The notes beneath the pieces are model-generated. The model made no database searches. It saw nothing but the letters and a program-made list of their open reading frames with translations, and was not told the DNA's origin. Of a stretch of 64,000 nt of DNA, positions 54,941-64,000 are shown piece after piece. The position numbers and the translations under genes were made by a program. How positions within the stretch are numbered: position 1 is the stretch's first letter; every line of letters begins with the position of its first letter. Where the stretch lies: positions 62,001 through 126,000 of the forward strand of contig NZ_OPYL01000004.1 of assembly GCF_900343125.1 (NCBI RefSeq), given 5' to 3'. Origin of the DNA: Dysgonomonas sp. Marseille-P4361. Its GTDB lineage: Bacteria; Bacteroidota; Bacteroidia; Bacteroidales; Dysgonomonadaceae.

Positions 54941-56293
54941 TCAGTACAAAGCTTCGTGAATAATCTCTGCTACAGTAGGATGAGGAAATACGATCTTCTT
55001 AAATTCATCGACTGTATATCCCTTCTCGATAGCAATACCTGCAATAACGATCAATTCCGATGCTGGATTACCCAATATATGGCAGCCAATAATTTTATCA
55101 TCTTTATTGACAATCAACTTAAACATACCATTACCCAACTCATTTTCGGCAACAAAGCGTCCAGAGAAAGCCATCGGTAGTTTCATTACCTTATATTCGA
55201 TTCCTTTCTCCGTAAGGTCTTCTTCTACTGCTCCTACACCTGCAATTTCCGGATTTGTATACACTACGGCAGGAATAGCATTATAATTCATCCTATCCTC
55301 TACTCCCGTAATGTTATTTACAGCTACTTCAGCTTCGCGGATAGCTGTATGTGCCAACAACGAGTAGCCGGTAATATCGCCACACGCATATATATTAGGA
55401 TGTGTAGTCAGCATATGCTCATTTATTTTCACTCCATTGCGGAATGACTCAACCCCCAGTTCTTCCAGATTCAGATCTTTTGTAACCGGACGACGACCTG
55501 TACTTAACAGAATTTGAGAAGCTTCAATAACAGATTGTTCACCATCTTTTTCTACAACGACCTGACCATCCTTTATTTCTATAACTTTTGTATTCAAATA
55601 GAATTCTACTCCTTTCTTTGTATAGTCGGCACGCAGCACAGCAGAAAGTTCCTTATCCATTGCCCCTAGAATTTCGGGAAGCATTTCTATAACGCTCACT
55701 TTCACTCCTAAGCTATTGAAAAATGAGGCAAACTCCACTCCAATCACTCCCCCGCCTATTACAGCCAAAGATTCGGGCAATTCCTTATTATCCAAAGCTT
55801 CTTTCGAAGTCCAATAACCACTCTCTGCCAATCCTTTTATAGGAGGAATAATAGTTTCGGATCCGGTACACAGAATCACCTTTGCCGCAGTAATGGTTTC
55901 ACCGTTGCATGTGATCAGGATATTTTTTTCGCCATCTTCGCCATCTATTATAGCTTCTCCGTTCACTACTGTTACATCATGAGCGGCAAGCTTTTGTTTA
56001 ATACCTGCAACTAGCTTACGCACTGTCTTTTGCTTACGGGCAATCATTTTAGGCAAATCGAAAGATGCTGCTCCCTCAACGGTTACACCATATTTTTGGC
56101 TCGATTTAATATTATCATACGTTTTCGCTGAATAGAGAAGAGTCTTTGTAGGAATACACCCTTCATTGAGGCAAACTCCACCCAAGGCATTTTTTTCGAA
56201 AAGAATTGTCTTCAGACCTTTTGCAGCAGCTCTTTCACCTGCTGTGTATCCGGCAGGTCCACCACCGATAATTGCAACATCGTACAACGTCAT
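54941..56293 (-). CDS. lpdA: Dihydrolipoyl dehydrogenase
   Basis: A 450-residue flavoprotein disulfide reductase: FAD motif GGGPAGYTAGE, redox pair C41/C46 in GGVCLNEGCIPTK, NAD motif GGGVIGVEFASF, and the catalytic His-Glu at the C-terminus (HPTVAEIIHEA). It reoxidises lipoamide in 2-oxoacid dehydrogenase complexes or the glycine cleavage system. No E1/E2 genes lie near. Ends at a terminator and starts 57 nt after the SDR stop. Confidence 0.95.
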   Translation of the reverse strand: MTLYDVAIIGGGPAGYTAGERAAAKGLKTILFEKNALGGVCLNEGCIPTKTLLYSAKTYDNIKSSQKYGVTVEGAASFDLPKMIARKQKTVRKLVAGIKQKLAAHDVTVVNGEAIIDGEDGEKNILITCNGETITAAKVILCTGSETIIPPIKGLAESGYWTSKEALDNKELPESLAVIGGGVIGVEFASFFNSLGVKVSVIEMLPEILGAMDKELSAVLRADYTKKGVEFYLNTKVIEIKDGQVVVEKDGEQSVIEASQILLSTGRRPVTKDLNLEELGVESFRNGVKINEHMLTTHPNIYACGDITGYSLLAHTAIREAEVAVNNITGVEDRMNYNAIPAVVYTNPEIAGVGAVEEDLTEKGIEYKVMKLPMAFSGRFVAENELGNGMFKLIVNKDDKIIGCHILGNPASELIVIAGIAIEKGYTVDEFKKIVFPHPTVAEIIHEALY

Positions 56294-56350
56294 ATCTTTG
56301 TGTTTTTTGGTATTTATTAATTTAAAATTTAGCCTTATAAAGATAAGGAA

Positions 56351-57106
56351 TTATTCTTCATAAATCATCTTCTTAGTCATTCCTCCATCGATGATTATAT
56401 TCTGCCCATTGATAAAATTGTTATTTGGATGACACAAGAACAAGCAGGCCTCAGCAATATCGGCAGGAACTCCTACCCTACCCGAAGGATGTTGCTTGTG
56501 ATCTGCCACAGTCAGACGACTATAATCTCCCGTCTCGATCCACCCCGGGCTGATGCAATTTACCGTAATATTGAATTCACTCAGCGAAACAGCCAAAGCA
56601 TGAGTCAAGGATACAATTCCACCCTTAGATGCTGCATAAGCTTCCGAATTGGCTTCGCTCATCAGATAGCGTGTGGAAGCAATATTTACAATGCGTCCGT
56701 AGGCTTTAAACTGCTCATGCTGCGAACGATGTTGAGCCAAAAACTTTGATGTAATAAAAACAGAGCGTAAATTTATTGCCAACACCTTATCAAAATCATC
56801 AATAGAGACATTTAGTATAGAACCAAAATCACTGACTCCAACATTATTGATTACAATATCTATATTACCTTTTTCGCTTACAATGTCTGTTAAAGCAGAC
56901 CATAACTGCTCTTTATCCGACACATCTACTTGAATAAAAGAAGGTTTGTAGAGTTTCAATTCCTCACACAAACGTTCTCCTCCTTCTCTGTCAATATCGC
57001 AAAAGGTTACATCAGCCCCTGCAAGGCAAAAGGTGGAGACTATAGCCTTTCCTATGCCATTAGCTCCACCCGTTACGAATACTATTTTGTCTTTTAAACT
57101 TGTCAT
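56351..57106 (-). CDS. SDR family oxidoreductase
   Basis: A 251-residue classical SDR: TGGANGIGKA at residues 12-21, NNVG near residue 87 (where NNAG is usual), catalytic YAASKGG and the C-terminal INGQNIIIDGGMTKKM. The ATG overlaps the mrp-like gene by 4 nt, showing translational coupling. Substrate unknown; the pairing with an Fe-S ATPase gene may be incidental. Confidence 0.86.
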   Translation of the reverse strand: MTSLKDKIVFVTGGANGIGKAIVSTFCLAGADVTFCDIDREGGERLCEELKLYKPSFIQVDVSDKEQLWSALTDIVSEKGNIDIVINNVGVSDFGSILNVSIDDFDKVLAINLRSVFITSKFLAQHRSQHEQFKAYGRIVNIASTRYLMSEANSEAYAASKGGIVSLTHALAVSLSEFNITVNCISPGWIETGDYSRLTVADHKQHPSGRVGVPADIAEACLFLCHPNNNFINGQNIIIDGGMTKKMIYEE

Positions 57107-58215
57107 TTGTTGTGCACTTCCACTTTTTGTGTAGGAGGTTGCTGTTTGTTGCGCTTATCTACCGCCTCTACAAAATTATCAGCTAGAGTAGAGAAAGCCA
57201 TACCGGTGATACTATTTTCATTCAAAGCTACGGGTTCTCCTTTGTCTCCCCCCTCGCAAATACTTTGAACAATAGGAATCTGACCAAGTAAAGGCATATT
57301 CATTTCTTCTGCGAGATTCTTAGCTCCGTCTTTTCCGAAGATGTAATATTTATTGTCCGGTAATTCAGCCGGTGTAAACCATGCCATATTTTCTACTAAC
57401 CCGAGAATAGGCACATTTACCTTATCGTTCATAAACATATTGATACCTTTACGAGCATCGGCCAAAGCTACTTCTTGCGGAGTACTTACTACCACAGCTC
57501 CCGTAATGGCCAATGTTTGTACCAATGTAAGGTGAATATCACTCGTACCCGGAGGAAAGTCTATCAAGAAATAATCCAGTTCGCCCCAGTTAGCATCTGC
57601 TATTAACTGTTTCAAGGCATTACCTGCCATTGCTCCACGCCAAACAACTGCATCATTCTTGTTGACAAAGAATCCGATAGAAAGCATTTTCACCCCATAT
57701 TTTTCTACTGGGATAATGTATTCTTTTCCATCTATTGGCTCAAGGTATGGACGAGCATCCTCTACGTCAAACATCTTAGGCATGGAAGGCCCAAAAATAT
57801 CGGCATCCAACAATCCTACTTTGTAGCCTTTCTTAGCCAGCGATACTGCAAGATTTGCAGATACAGTACTCTTTCCTACTCCACCTTTACCCGACGATAT
57901 AGCAATCACATTCTTCACCTGAGGAAGCAGCTTTGCGGGCTTTGGTTGTTCTACCTGAGGTGTACGAGCCTCTATATTTCCTTTTATTTCTATGTTAGGG
58001 TCGGCATAAGTAAGGATTGCCGTTTCAGCAGCTTTTATTATAGATTTCATAAACGGATCGTTCGGTTTTTCGAACAGAATCGACAAATTTACTTTCATCC
58101 CGTTTATATGGATATCGTCTGACACCATACCCATTTCTACAATATCTTTCCCTGTACCGGGATAGCGCACATTGCGAAGTGCGTCAAGAATAAGTTTTGG
58201 ATATATACTAGCCAT
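57103..58215 (-). CDS. Mrp/ApbC-type P-loop ATPase (Fe-S carrier family)
   Basis: A 370-residue protein: N-terminal MIP18/DUF59-type domain (1-90), then a MinD-like ATPase with GKGGVGKS at 109-116 and DFPPGTSD. The CxxC of classical Mrp/Nbp35 proteins, which bridges an Fe-S cluster, is not seen: the region reads ENMAWFTPAELPDNKYYIFG. This form appears to be common in Bacteroidetes, so the cluster must be bound differently or not at all. It likely helps load Fe-S clusters onto apoproteins. Overlaps the SDR by 4 nt. Confidence 0.9.
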   Translation of the reverse strand: MASIYPKLILDALRNVRYPGTGKDIVEMGMVSDDIHINGMKVNLSILFEKPNDPFMKSIIKAAETAILTYADPNIEIKGNIEARTPQVEQPKPAKLLPQVKNVIAISSGKGGVGKSTVSANLAVSLAKKGYKVGLLDADIFGPSMPKMFDVEDARPYLEPIDGKEYIIPVEKYGVKMLSIGFFVNKNDAVVWRGAMAGNALKQLIADANWGELDYFLIDFPPGTSDIHLTLVQTLAITGAVVVSTPQEVALADARKGINMFMNDKVNVPILGLVENMAWFTPAELPDNKYYIFGKDGAKNLAEEMNMPLLGQIPIVQSICEGGDKGEPVALNENSITGMAFSTLADNFVEAVDKRNKQQPPTQKVEVHNK

Positions 58216-58263
58216 TTCTATTATTGTTGTGTGGTCTGAACAACAGACCTTATTGTTTAAAGT

Positions 58264-59010
58264 TTATTGATTCAACATATTACTGCGCCCGAAACTGCGA
58301 TATGAATCTTTTTCGATTTCGATATCAGGCTCGACCCAATTTTCACGATCGGGACATTCAAATTTAATATACTTGATATTTAAACCACGAGCAAGCCATT
58401 GTTGTTCGTAGAATGTTTGAATTTTAAGAATATCATCTACCAATCCCGAATGATATAGATCATCTGTTTTGAAGAGAACAGGTAATTTATTCTCCTCAAC
58501 CATAGCACATGTATAGGTAAACATAAAATTACTATCCGTTTTCAGATGTACGATTCCATCCCCTTTTATAATCTGACGATAGAGCTTCATAAAACGGGTC
58601 GAAGTCATACGTTTGCTCACCTTACTCATTTGAGGATCGGGGAAAGTAATCCATATTTCCGACACTTCATTTTCGGCAAAGAAATGCGTAATCATCTCAA
58701 TATGCGTGCGAAGAAAAGCAACGTTAGCCATACCATCCTCCAAGGATTTTTTAGCTCCCGTCCACATACGCGCACCTTTGATGTCTACTCCGATAAAGTT
58801 CTTGTCGGGAAATAGCTTTGCCAAACCAACAGTATATTCTCCTTTTCCACAGCCAAGCTCCAACACTATGGGATTGTTGTTCTTGAAAAACTGCTCATTC
58901 CATTTGCCTTTCATATCGAAGCCTTTTTCTTGCAATACCGAAAAAGGATACTGAAACACATGAGGATACTCCTCCATGTTGGCAAATTTCGCTAATTTAT
59001 TTTTTCCCAT
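58264..59010 (-). CDS. trmB: tRNA (guanine-N7-)-methyltransferase TrmB
   Basis: A 248-residue SAM methyltransferase with [30 protein letters not shown] and the family signature [20 protein letters not shown]; the TrmB type has the P-D-P-x-x-K-x-R-x-x region. It modifies G46 in the variable loop of tRNAs. 17 nt downstream of the ABC exporter gene on the same strand, so probably cotranscribed. A small hairpin GGTCTG-CAGACC lies in the 48-nt gap toward the Mrp-like gene. Confidence 0.94.
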   Translation of the reverse strand: MGKNKLAKFANMEEYPHVFQYPFSVLQEKGFDMKGKWNEQFFKNNNPIVLELGCGKGEYTVGLAKLFPDKNFIGVDIKGARMWTGAKKSLEDGMANVAFLRTHIEMITHFFAENEVSEIWITFPDPQMSKVSKRMTSTRFMKLYRQIIKGDGIVHLKTDSNFMFTYTCAMVEENKLPVLFKTDDLYHSGLVDDILKIQTFYEQQWLARGLNIKYIKFECPDRENWVEPDIEIEKDSYRSFGRSNMLNQ

Positions 59011-59027
59011 ATACTCTTATTCTATTA

Positions 59028-60866
59028 TCAAAACTGCTGCATATCGCACAGCTTGCGGTAATAACCATTCAATTCGTACAATTCGCTGTGATGTCCGCGC
59101 TCAACAATAACCCCCTCGTTCATCACACATATTTCGTCTGCGTTTTTGATCGTCGACAAACGGTGAGCTATTATCAGGGTGGTTCGGTTCTTCATCAAGC
59201 TTTCCAATGCTTCTTGTACCAGACGTTCCGATTCGGTATCAAGTGCTGATGTAGCTTCGTCGAGAATCAAGATCTGCGGATTTTTCAATATAGCACGGGC
59301 AATGCTCACACGCTGACGCTGTCCGCCCGAAAGCTTGCCGCCCCTATCTCCAATATTTGTATTATAGCCATCTTCGGTTGCCATAATAAAGTCGTGAGCA
59401 TTAGCCACTTTTGCAGCTTCTATCACTTGCTCCATTGTCGCATTTTCTACTCCGAAAGCAATATTGTTGAAGAACGTATCATTAAAGAGTATCGCCTCTT
59501 GGTTTACATTCCCCATCAGTCCACGCAAATCGTGGATATCGGCATCTTTAATATTTACATCATCTATATATATTCCTCCTTTATCTACATCATAGAAGCG
59601 AGGGAGCAAATCTGCCATCGTAGATTTCCCTGATCCCGACTGACCAACTAAGGCGATAGTTTTACCTTTAGGTATAGTCAGTGTCACATCTTTTATCACC
59701 CAGTTTGATTCGTATTTGAACCAAACATTTCTATAGGAAACTTCTTTATTGAAAGTTATCGTTTTCGGGTTTTCCGGGTTTAGTATATTATTTTCAGCAT
59801 TCAATATCTTATCTACCCGCTCAACAGAGGCCATACCTTTTTGGATTGCATATACCGATTTAGAAAGATCTTTAGCCGGATTGATAATAAGATAGAAAAC
59901 TGTAAGATAGAATATAAACTTAGGAGCCTCTATACTTCCGTCTGATCCTAATATCAATGTTCCTCCATACCACAAGACAAGCACTATGGTGATAGTTCCC
60001 AACAATTCACTCATCGGGTGAGCCAACTGTTGACGACGTGCGATTCGGCTCGACATATCACGAAACATATTGCTTGCGTTATCAAATCGTTGTGCAATCT
60101 TAGGTTCTGCATTAAACGCTTTTATAATACGCAAGCCACTTAATGTTTCTTCCATCTGAGTAACAAGACTCCCCCATAGGTTCTGAGCTTCTACCGATCT
60201 GCGCTTCAAACTCTTCCCGACCTTGCCCATTACATAACCCGCAACAGGTAACAAGATGAACACAAAGATTGTCAATTGCCAGCTTGTCACCAACATTGTT
60301 CCCAAGTACACTGCAATCAGAATAGGATTCTTACTTACCATGTCCAGAGAGCTCATCACAGAATTTTCTACTTCGTTGACGTCTCCGGTCATACGTGCCA
60401 TCACATCGCCTTTCTTTTCATTCGAGAAAAAGCCTAAAGGGAGCGATAATATTTTATCATTTATCTGCTTACGGATGTCTCTTACTACCCCTGTACGAAC
60501 TGAAACGATATAGTAGCTAGCCAAATAAACAGCTATTGTCTTAAAAATCGTCATTACGACCAAAAACAGACCAAGCACCAAAAGCACTGTTCCGCCCGGA
60601 TACTTATCCATGATATCGGTCATATACCAATAGAAGTTGTTTTTGAGGATATTGAAGTCGAAAATAGAAGCAAGGCTACTTGTATCTATCGGGATATATT
60701 CATATTCTTTTATATCTGTTTTGAAGAGAACTTCAAGGATAGGTATAATGAACATAAAGGAGAATACATTAAGAAAAGCACTTAATATATTGAAGAAAAT
60801 ATTAAGTAATACCTCTTTCTTATATGGCGGAACAAACCGTCTGATTAAAGTAATAAAGTCCTTCAT
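59028..60866 (-). CDS. ABC exporter, MsbA-like
   Basis: A 612-residue half-transporter: six membrane segments (residues 20-330) followed by an ABC domain with Walker A GQSGSGKST at 408-416, Q loop NVNQEAILFND, signature LSGGQRQR and Walker B ILILDEATSALD. It is the MsbA-type group that flips lipid A-core or other lipids. In this genome it could supply lipid A to the surface, but drug or lipid specificity cannot be read from the sequence. First gene of the trmB-containing pair. Confidence 0.9.
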   Translation of the reverse strand: MKDFITLIRRFVPPYKKEVLLNIFFNILSAFLNVFSFMFIIPILEVLFKTDIKEYEYIPIDTSSLASIFDFNILKNNFYWYMTDIMDKYPGGTVLLVLGLFLVVMTIFKTIAVYLASYYIVSVRTGVVRDIRKQINDKILSLPLGFFSNEKKGDVMARMTGDVNEVENSVMSSLDMVSKNPILIAVYLGTMLVTSWQLTIFVFILLPVAGYVMGKVGKSLKRRSVEAQNLWGSLVTQMEETLSGLRIIKAFNAEPKIAQRFDNASNMFRDMSSRIARRQQLAHPMSELLGTITIVLVLWYGGTLILGSDGSIEAPKFIFYLTVFYLIINPAKDLSKSVYAIQKGMASVERVDKILNAENNILNPENPKTITFNKEVSYRNVWFKYESNWVIKDVTLTIPKGKTIALVGQSGSGKSTMADLLPRFYDVDKGGIYIDDVNIKDADIHDLRGLMGNVNQEAILFNDTFFNNIAFGVENATMEQVIEAAKVANAHDFIMATEDGYNTNIGDRGGKLSGGQRQRVSIARAILKNPQILILDEATSALDTESERLVQEALESLMKNRTTLIIAHRLSTIKNADEICVMNEGVIVERGHHSELYELNGYYRKLCDMQQF

Positions 60867-61037
60867 CGAAAAGGGTTTTGTTTATATTTACGAATCTATC
60901 CGTATACGGCTGGATAAAAACGGCTGCAAGTTAGTCATAATTCTTGTTTTAATAAAGTGCTTTCAGCTATTTTAGGAATTTGAACAGCAGCGATAAAAGA
61001 GACTCAGGTAAAGAGGTATCTTCATCTCCTTTTTTAC

Positions 61038-61045
61038 TATCTTTG
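61038..61045 (+). promoter_or_regulatory. Promoter -7 element for the SGNH hydrolase gene
   Basis: TATCTTTG matches TAnnTTTG, about 46 nt before the ATG at 61091. No clear -33 element. Confidence 0.5.
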
Positions 61046-61090
61046 ATCTGCCTATATCTATAGACTAATCTATTAACAATGTTATAAACT

Positions 61091-61864
61091 ATGAAAAACC
61101 TACTTATTGTCAGCCTTTCACTTCTATTCTCAATCCAGCTAGCATCTCAGAATGATGCAAAAAGCCTCCGTATTGTATTCATTGGCAACAGTATAACTGA
61201 GGGTTCGTGGTTAGAAAACCCTAAAGAAGAAGCTGCCCCCATCAGGATGTGTGAGTATCTTGAAAAACAAGATAAAATAAAGAGTGTAAAATATGCCAAC
61301 AGAGGACGAAGCGGAGCTACTACTGTAGATTTTCTTCCTGCTTCGGAAACTCTTTTTCCTAAATTAGTAGAAGAAACCGATAAGCTAATTGAAGAGAAAA
61401 CGACTCTGATATTCTCCATGATGCTAGGAACAAATGACAGCGCCGAAAAAGGGCCAAACGGTTCACCTGTGTCGCCAGTCCAATATTACACAAACATGAA
61501 AGTCATTATAGATGAATTACATGCGCTGTACCCCTCTGCGATTTTTGTCATTCATAATCCTATATGGTATAGTCCAAACACCTATAATTCGTCTATCTAC
61601 TTGAAAGCCGGGTTGAACCGCCTGAACTCATACCACCCGATGATAGACAAACTGGTTGCTGACTATGCGGCTAAAAAGCCAAATTTAGTTTTCAAAGGGG
61701 ACACCGAAGCATATGCTTATTTCGAAGCAAACTCGGAAGCAGAATTCACTCACGAAAATGGCAATGCAGGAACCTTCTTCTTACATCCGAACAAAAGCGG
61801 AGCAATCAAACTTGGCGAATTTTGGGGCAAGGCTATTTATAACATCCTATTCCCACAGAATTAG
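61091..61864 (+). CDS. Secreted SGNH/GDSL-type esterase
   Basis: A 257-residue hydrolase with a signal peptide (MKNLLIVSLSLLFSIQLASQ). SGNH blocks: nucleophile Ser in IVFIGNSITEG, Gly in RGRSGATTVD, Asn in LGTNDS and His in FLHPNKSGA. The group includes polysaccharide acetylesterases and sialate O-acetylesterases; substrate unknown, most likely an acetylated glycan. Periplasmic or secreted. Ends just before the rnpB promoter. Confidence 0.88.
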   Translation: MKNLLIVSLSLLFSIQLASQNDAKSLRIVFIGNSITEGSWLENPKEEAAPIRMCEYLEKQDKIKSVKYANRGRSGATTVDFLPASETLFPKLVEETDKLIEEKTTLIFSMMLGTNDSAEKGPNGSPVSPVQYYTNMKVIIDELHALYPSAIFVIHNPIWYSPNTYNSSIYLKAGLNRLNSYHPMIDKLVADYAAKKPNLVFKGDTEAYAYFEANSEAEFTHENGNAGTFFLHPNKSGAIKLGEFWGKAIYNILFPQN

Positions 61865-61876
61865 TCAGAATTTATC

Positions 61877-61884
61877 TATCTTTG
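61877..61884 (+). promoter_or_regulatory. Promoter -7 element of rnpB
   Basis: TATCTTTG matches TAnnTTTG, 12 nt before the first P1 base (61896). Located just 13 nt after the SGNH gene's stop. Confidence 0.65.
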
Positions 61885-61889
61885 CTGTC

Positions 61890-62246
61890 CAAAATACAGT
61901 AGGCCGGTTTGTCGCTGGCTGTCGAAAGGCAGAAAGAGGAAAGTCCGGGCAACATAGAGCATCGTACTTCTTAATGGGAAGCTGTTCGTGAGGGCAGAGT
62001 TTAAGGTAACAGAAAATAACCGCCTTAGGGTAAGGGTGAAAAGGTGAGGTAAGAGCTCACCGGTCTGCATAGCAATATGCAGAGCCGTACTACTTGCGAG
62101 TTGTAAGACCATGTATACCGGCGCATGTAGGGCTGCTCGCCCGATGTCGGGGGGTAGGTTGCTAGAGGCTACTGGTGACAGCAGTCGTAGATAAATGACA
62201 AACACCTTGCAAAAGGTACAGAACCCGGCTTACAGGCTTACTGTTT
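61890..62246 (+). ncRNA. rnpB: RNase P RNA, class A
   Basis: The conserved blocks of bacterial RNase P RNA are present in order: GAGGAAAGTCCGGGC (61936-61950), ACAGAAAATAACCGCC (62009-62024), AGATAAATGAC (62189-62199) and ACAGAACCCGGCTTA (62218-62232). Helix P1 pairs ACAGTAGGCC (61896-61905) with GGCTTACTGT (62235-62244), one G-U pair. A T run after 62244 ends it. The RNA cleaves the 5' leader from pre-tRNAs with the RnpA protein. Confidence 0.97.
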
Positions 62247-62252
62247 TTTTTC
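62235..62252 (+). terminator. T-rich end of rnpB
   Basis: The 3' strand of helix P1 (62235-62244) is followed directly by a T-rich run, so P1 could act as part of the terminator. Confidence 0.6.
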
Positions 62253-62482
62253 TTTTCTAACTTTCAACAATATTCTCTTCTTCAATAAATATCATTCCAT
62301 AAGATCCTATTGGGCTGTTTACATGAATATATAAGATTAATTGAAGAAACTACAAGGTCCTTTAAAATAAAACAAAAAAACATTTGCTCCTTAGTTATCA
62401 GATGATTACATTTGGATAACATATAATCTAATACTCAGATAAGTATAGCGTTAATCTGAATAATATTATAAAAAATGCCCAA

Positions 62483-63706
62483 ATGAAAAAAAAACAATTC
62501 AATCAATTATTTGACCGACGAGACTTTATTAAGTTGGCCGGTTTAGGACTGGGAACAGGAATAGTCGGAATGCAGTATTCGTGCAAAAGCAACCAAAAAG
62601 TAGTTATTCAAGGATTTGAAGATTCTGGTAGTGAAGCCGAATCATCGAAAATCTGGACTCCTGTTTCTGACAGAAAAGTACGTGTGGGACTTGTAGGCTA
62701 TGGAGTTTGTGAATTTGCTGCCGCTTTTGGATTTCAGGATCATCCCAACGTTGAGGTAGTGGCTGTCAGCGATCTTATCCCCGAACGCTGTGCAAAATTA
62801 GCTGAAGTAACAAAGTGTAAGAAAACGTACTCATCTTTGGAGGAACTTATCAAAGACGACAGTATTGAAGCCGTTTTTGTAGCTACTGATGCACCAAGCC
62901 ATGCAAAACACTGTATCGAAGTGTTAAATCATGGAAAACATGTTGCTTGTGCGGTTCCAGCCGTATTTGGTTCATTGGAAGATGCCGAAAAACTATTCGA
63001 AACCGTCAAAAAATCAGGTCTAAAATATATGATGTTCGAAACATCTATGTTCAGAGCAGACCTTTATGCAATGCGTCAGATTTATCTGGCGGGAGGACTT
63101 GGGACACTTGCTTATGCTGAAGGCGAATATTGGCATTATTCGAAAGATGGAATAGATTCGTTTAAAAACTGGCGCCACGGAATGCCCCCTCAATGGTACC
63201 CTACGCACTCTGATGCCTATTTTGTAGGAGTTACAGGAGGTAGTTTTCTAGAAGTATCTTGCTTAGGTTTGCCTTCCAAATTTGAAAGGTATCAGCCACA
63301 GAATAACATCTATAAAAACCCGTTTGGAACCGAAATATCGTTTTACCGTACCAGCGAAGGAGGAACAGCGCGTATGGGACGAAGCTCAGACACCTATGGT
63401 CATGGATATGGATCCGAGACTGGAAGAGTAAGGGGTACAAAAGGATCTTATTATGAGAAGTATGAAGGTTTGGAAGAAAATCTCCCTGATGTAACACGTC
63501 CAGCACTTCCTCCGGGAGTACCTGGAGGAGGACATGGAGGTTCGCATGGGCGTCTTACCGATGAATTTATTACGGCTATTCTACAAGACCGAAAACCTTT
63601 GGTTGACATAGCAATGTCGCTGAATATGACGGTGGGAGGGATTGTTGCACATCAATCGGCTATGAGAGATGGCGAATGGTTGAAGATTCCACAATTTAAA
63701 CTCTAG
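62483..63706 (+). CDS. Tat-exported Gfo/Idh/MocA-family oxidoreductase lipoprotein
   Basis: A 407-residue protein. The N-terminus has a twin-arginine motif (DRRDFIKLAG, Arg12-Arg13) and then a lipobox-like MQYSC (Cys34), so it is likely a Tat-exported lipoprotein. Residues 65-190 form the NAD(P)-binding domain (VRVGLVGYGVCEFAAAFGF), followed by the GFO/IDH/MocA C-terminal fold. Such Tat-exported members in Bacteroidetes include glycoside hydrolases (GH109) and sugar dehydrogenases; the folded cofactor-bound protein would be carried across. EGEYWHYSKDG and the Gly-rich VPGGGHGGSHG are notable. Substrate not determined. Ends at a 13-bp hairpin. Confidence 0.88.
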   Translation: MKKKQFNQLFDRRDFIKLAGLGLGTGIVGMQYSCKSNQKVVIQGFEDSGSEAESSKIWTPVSDRKVRVGLVGYGVCEFAAAFGFQDHPNVEVVAVSDLIPERCAKLAEVTKCKKTYSSLEELIKDDSIEAVFVATDAPSHAKHCIEVLNHGKHVACAVPAVFGSLEDAEKLFETVKKSGLKYMMFETSMFRADLYAMRQIYLAGGLGTLAYAEGEYWHYSKDGIDSFKNWRHGMPPQWYPTHSDAYFVGVTGGSFLEVSCLGLPSKFERYQPQNNIYKNPFGTEISFYRTSEGGTARMGRSSDTYGHGYGSETGRVRGTKGSYYEKYEGLEENLPDVTRPALPPGVPGGGHGGSHGRLTDEFITAILQDRKPLVDIAMSLNMTVGGIVAHQSAMRDGEWLKIPQFKL

Positions 63707-63735
63707 AATAGATTTCGAACTAAATACGAATAAAC

Positions 63736-63768
63736 ACAACACCCAATATTACTACTATTGGGTGTTGT
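63736..63768. terminator. Terminator after the oxidoreductase gene
   Basis: ACAACACCCAATA (63736-63748) pairs perfectly with TATTGGGTGTTGT (63756-63768), 7-nt loop, then TT; 13 bp. Confidence 0.85.
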
Positions 63769-63958
63769 TTCATCTAATTATCAATATCTAATTTATTCAA
63801 AACTCCCTTTATCGTCTCTCATATAGATCTTGTAGTTAGTCGACTCCTTAATCTAAAAACAAGAAAGGAAAGTAATAGAGACCGATTTACAGGCTACTTT
63901 TATTCTTTTCAAGTCAGGTTTATCTCTTCAATGAATAAGGTCTCTTAAAATATTTTTA

Positions 63959-63966
63959 TAACTTTG
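63959..63966 (+). promoter_or_regulatory. Promoter -7 element of the gene at the right edge
   Basis: TAACTTTG matches TAnnTTTG, 25 nt before the ATG at 63992. No clear -33 element. Confidence 0.5.
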
Positions 63967-63991
63967 ATTATAAACTTTAAAAATACTACAT

Positions 63992-64000
63992 ATGAAAAAA
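63992..64000 (+). CDS. Start of a further gene, cut by window end
   Basis: ATG AAA AAA, codons 1-3, follow a promoter candidate. The Met-Lys-Lys start would suit a signal peptide. No product can be named. Confidence 0.4.

Noticed and set aside
58232-58248. GGTCTG-CAGACC hairpin between the Mrp-like gene and trmB as a terminator
   Set aside because: The stem is only 6 bp and is not followed by a T run on the minus strand.
61713-61991. A 92-codon frame on the plus strand bridging the SGNH gene and rnpB
   Set aside because: It overlaps the real SGNH gene in another frame and runs into the RNase P RNA.
61876-62205. A 109-codon open frame on the minus strand over the RNA gene
   Set aside because: It is antisense to rnpB, whose conserved blocks and P1 helix explain the sequence fully.

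Overview
The window looks like a chromosomal segment of a Bacteroidales bacterium, most likely Dysgonomonas or a close relative (genus is a guess). The support is AT-rich intergenic DNA, many promoter candidates with the Bacteroidetes -7 motif TAnnTTTG, almost no Shine-Dalgarno signals, and many families typical of the phylum: DUF4251, DUF3836, DUF4369-TlpA lipoproteins, DUF4295 beside L28/L33, and PepSY-like secreted proteins. I saw no prophage, insertion sequence, CRISPR array or tRNA gene. Functions come from motifs and family knowledge; no database search was run.

Layout. 1-24 kb: housekeeping genes (AlkD-like partial, LolC/E-type permease, ruvB, proS, YjjG-like phosphatase, recF-DUF721, thioesterase) mixed with envelope and secreted proteins, several as tandem paralog pairs. 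24-36.2 kb: one long tryptophan operon, trpL-trpB-trpE-orf-trpG-trpB2-trpD-orf-orf-NQO-MFS-trpC-trpF-trpA, led by an attenuator whose leader peptide has three consecutive Trp codons. Non-trp genes are inserted in it, and a 39-nt copy of the trpD 3' end lies between two inserted paralogs, marking how they arrived. 36.3-43.8 kb: surface glycan and lipid A genes (phosphoethanolamine transferase, FkbM methyltransferase, flippase, GT11 fucosyltransferase-like, GT2, LicD) and a lipoprotein.

43.8-50.4 kb, minus strand: ftsY, an exported metallo-beta-lactamase-fold protein, rimO, a small HU gene and an HU-transmembrane-LysM fusion; then two paralogous lipoproteins; then the L28-L33-DUF4295 ribosomal operon with a near-consensus promoter and a strong terminator. 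50.6-54 kb: an epimerase with a possibly leaderless promoter, an RluF-like pseudouridine synthase with a basic tail, and gap (GAPDH). 54-60.9 kb, minus strand: creatininase-family protein, lpdA, an SDR, an Mrp-type ATPase, trmB and an MsbA-like exporter. 61-64 kb: an SGNH hydrolase, the RNase P RNA gene rnpB, a Tat-type Gfo/Idh/MocA oxidoreductase and the first codons of one more gene.

The observations most worth following are the trp attenuator, the duplicated trpD tail with its cargo genes, and the membrane-anchored HU-LysM protein that could in principle connect DNA to the cell wall.
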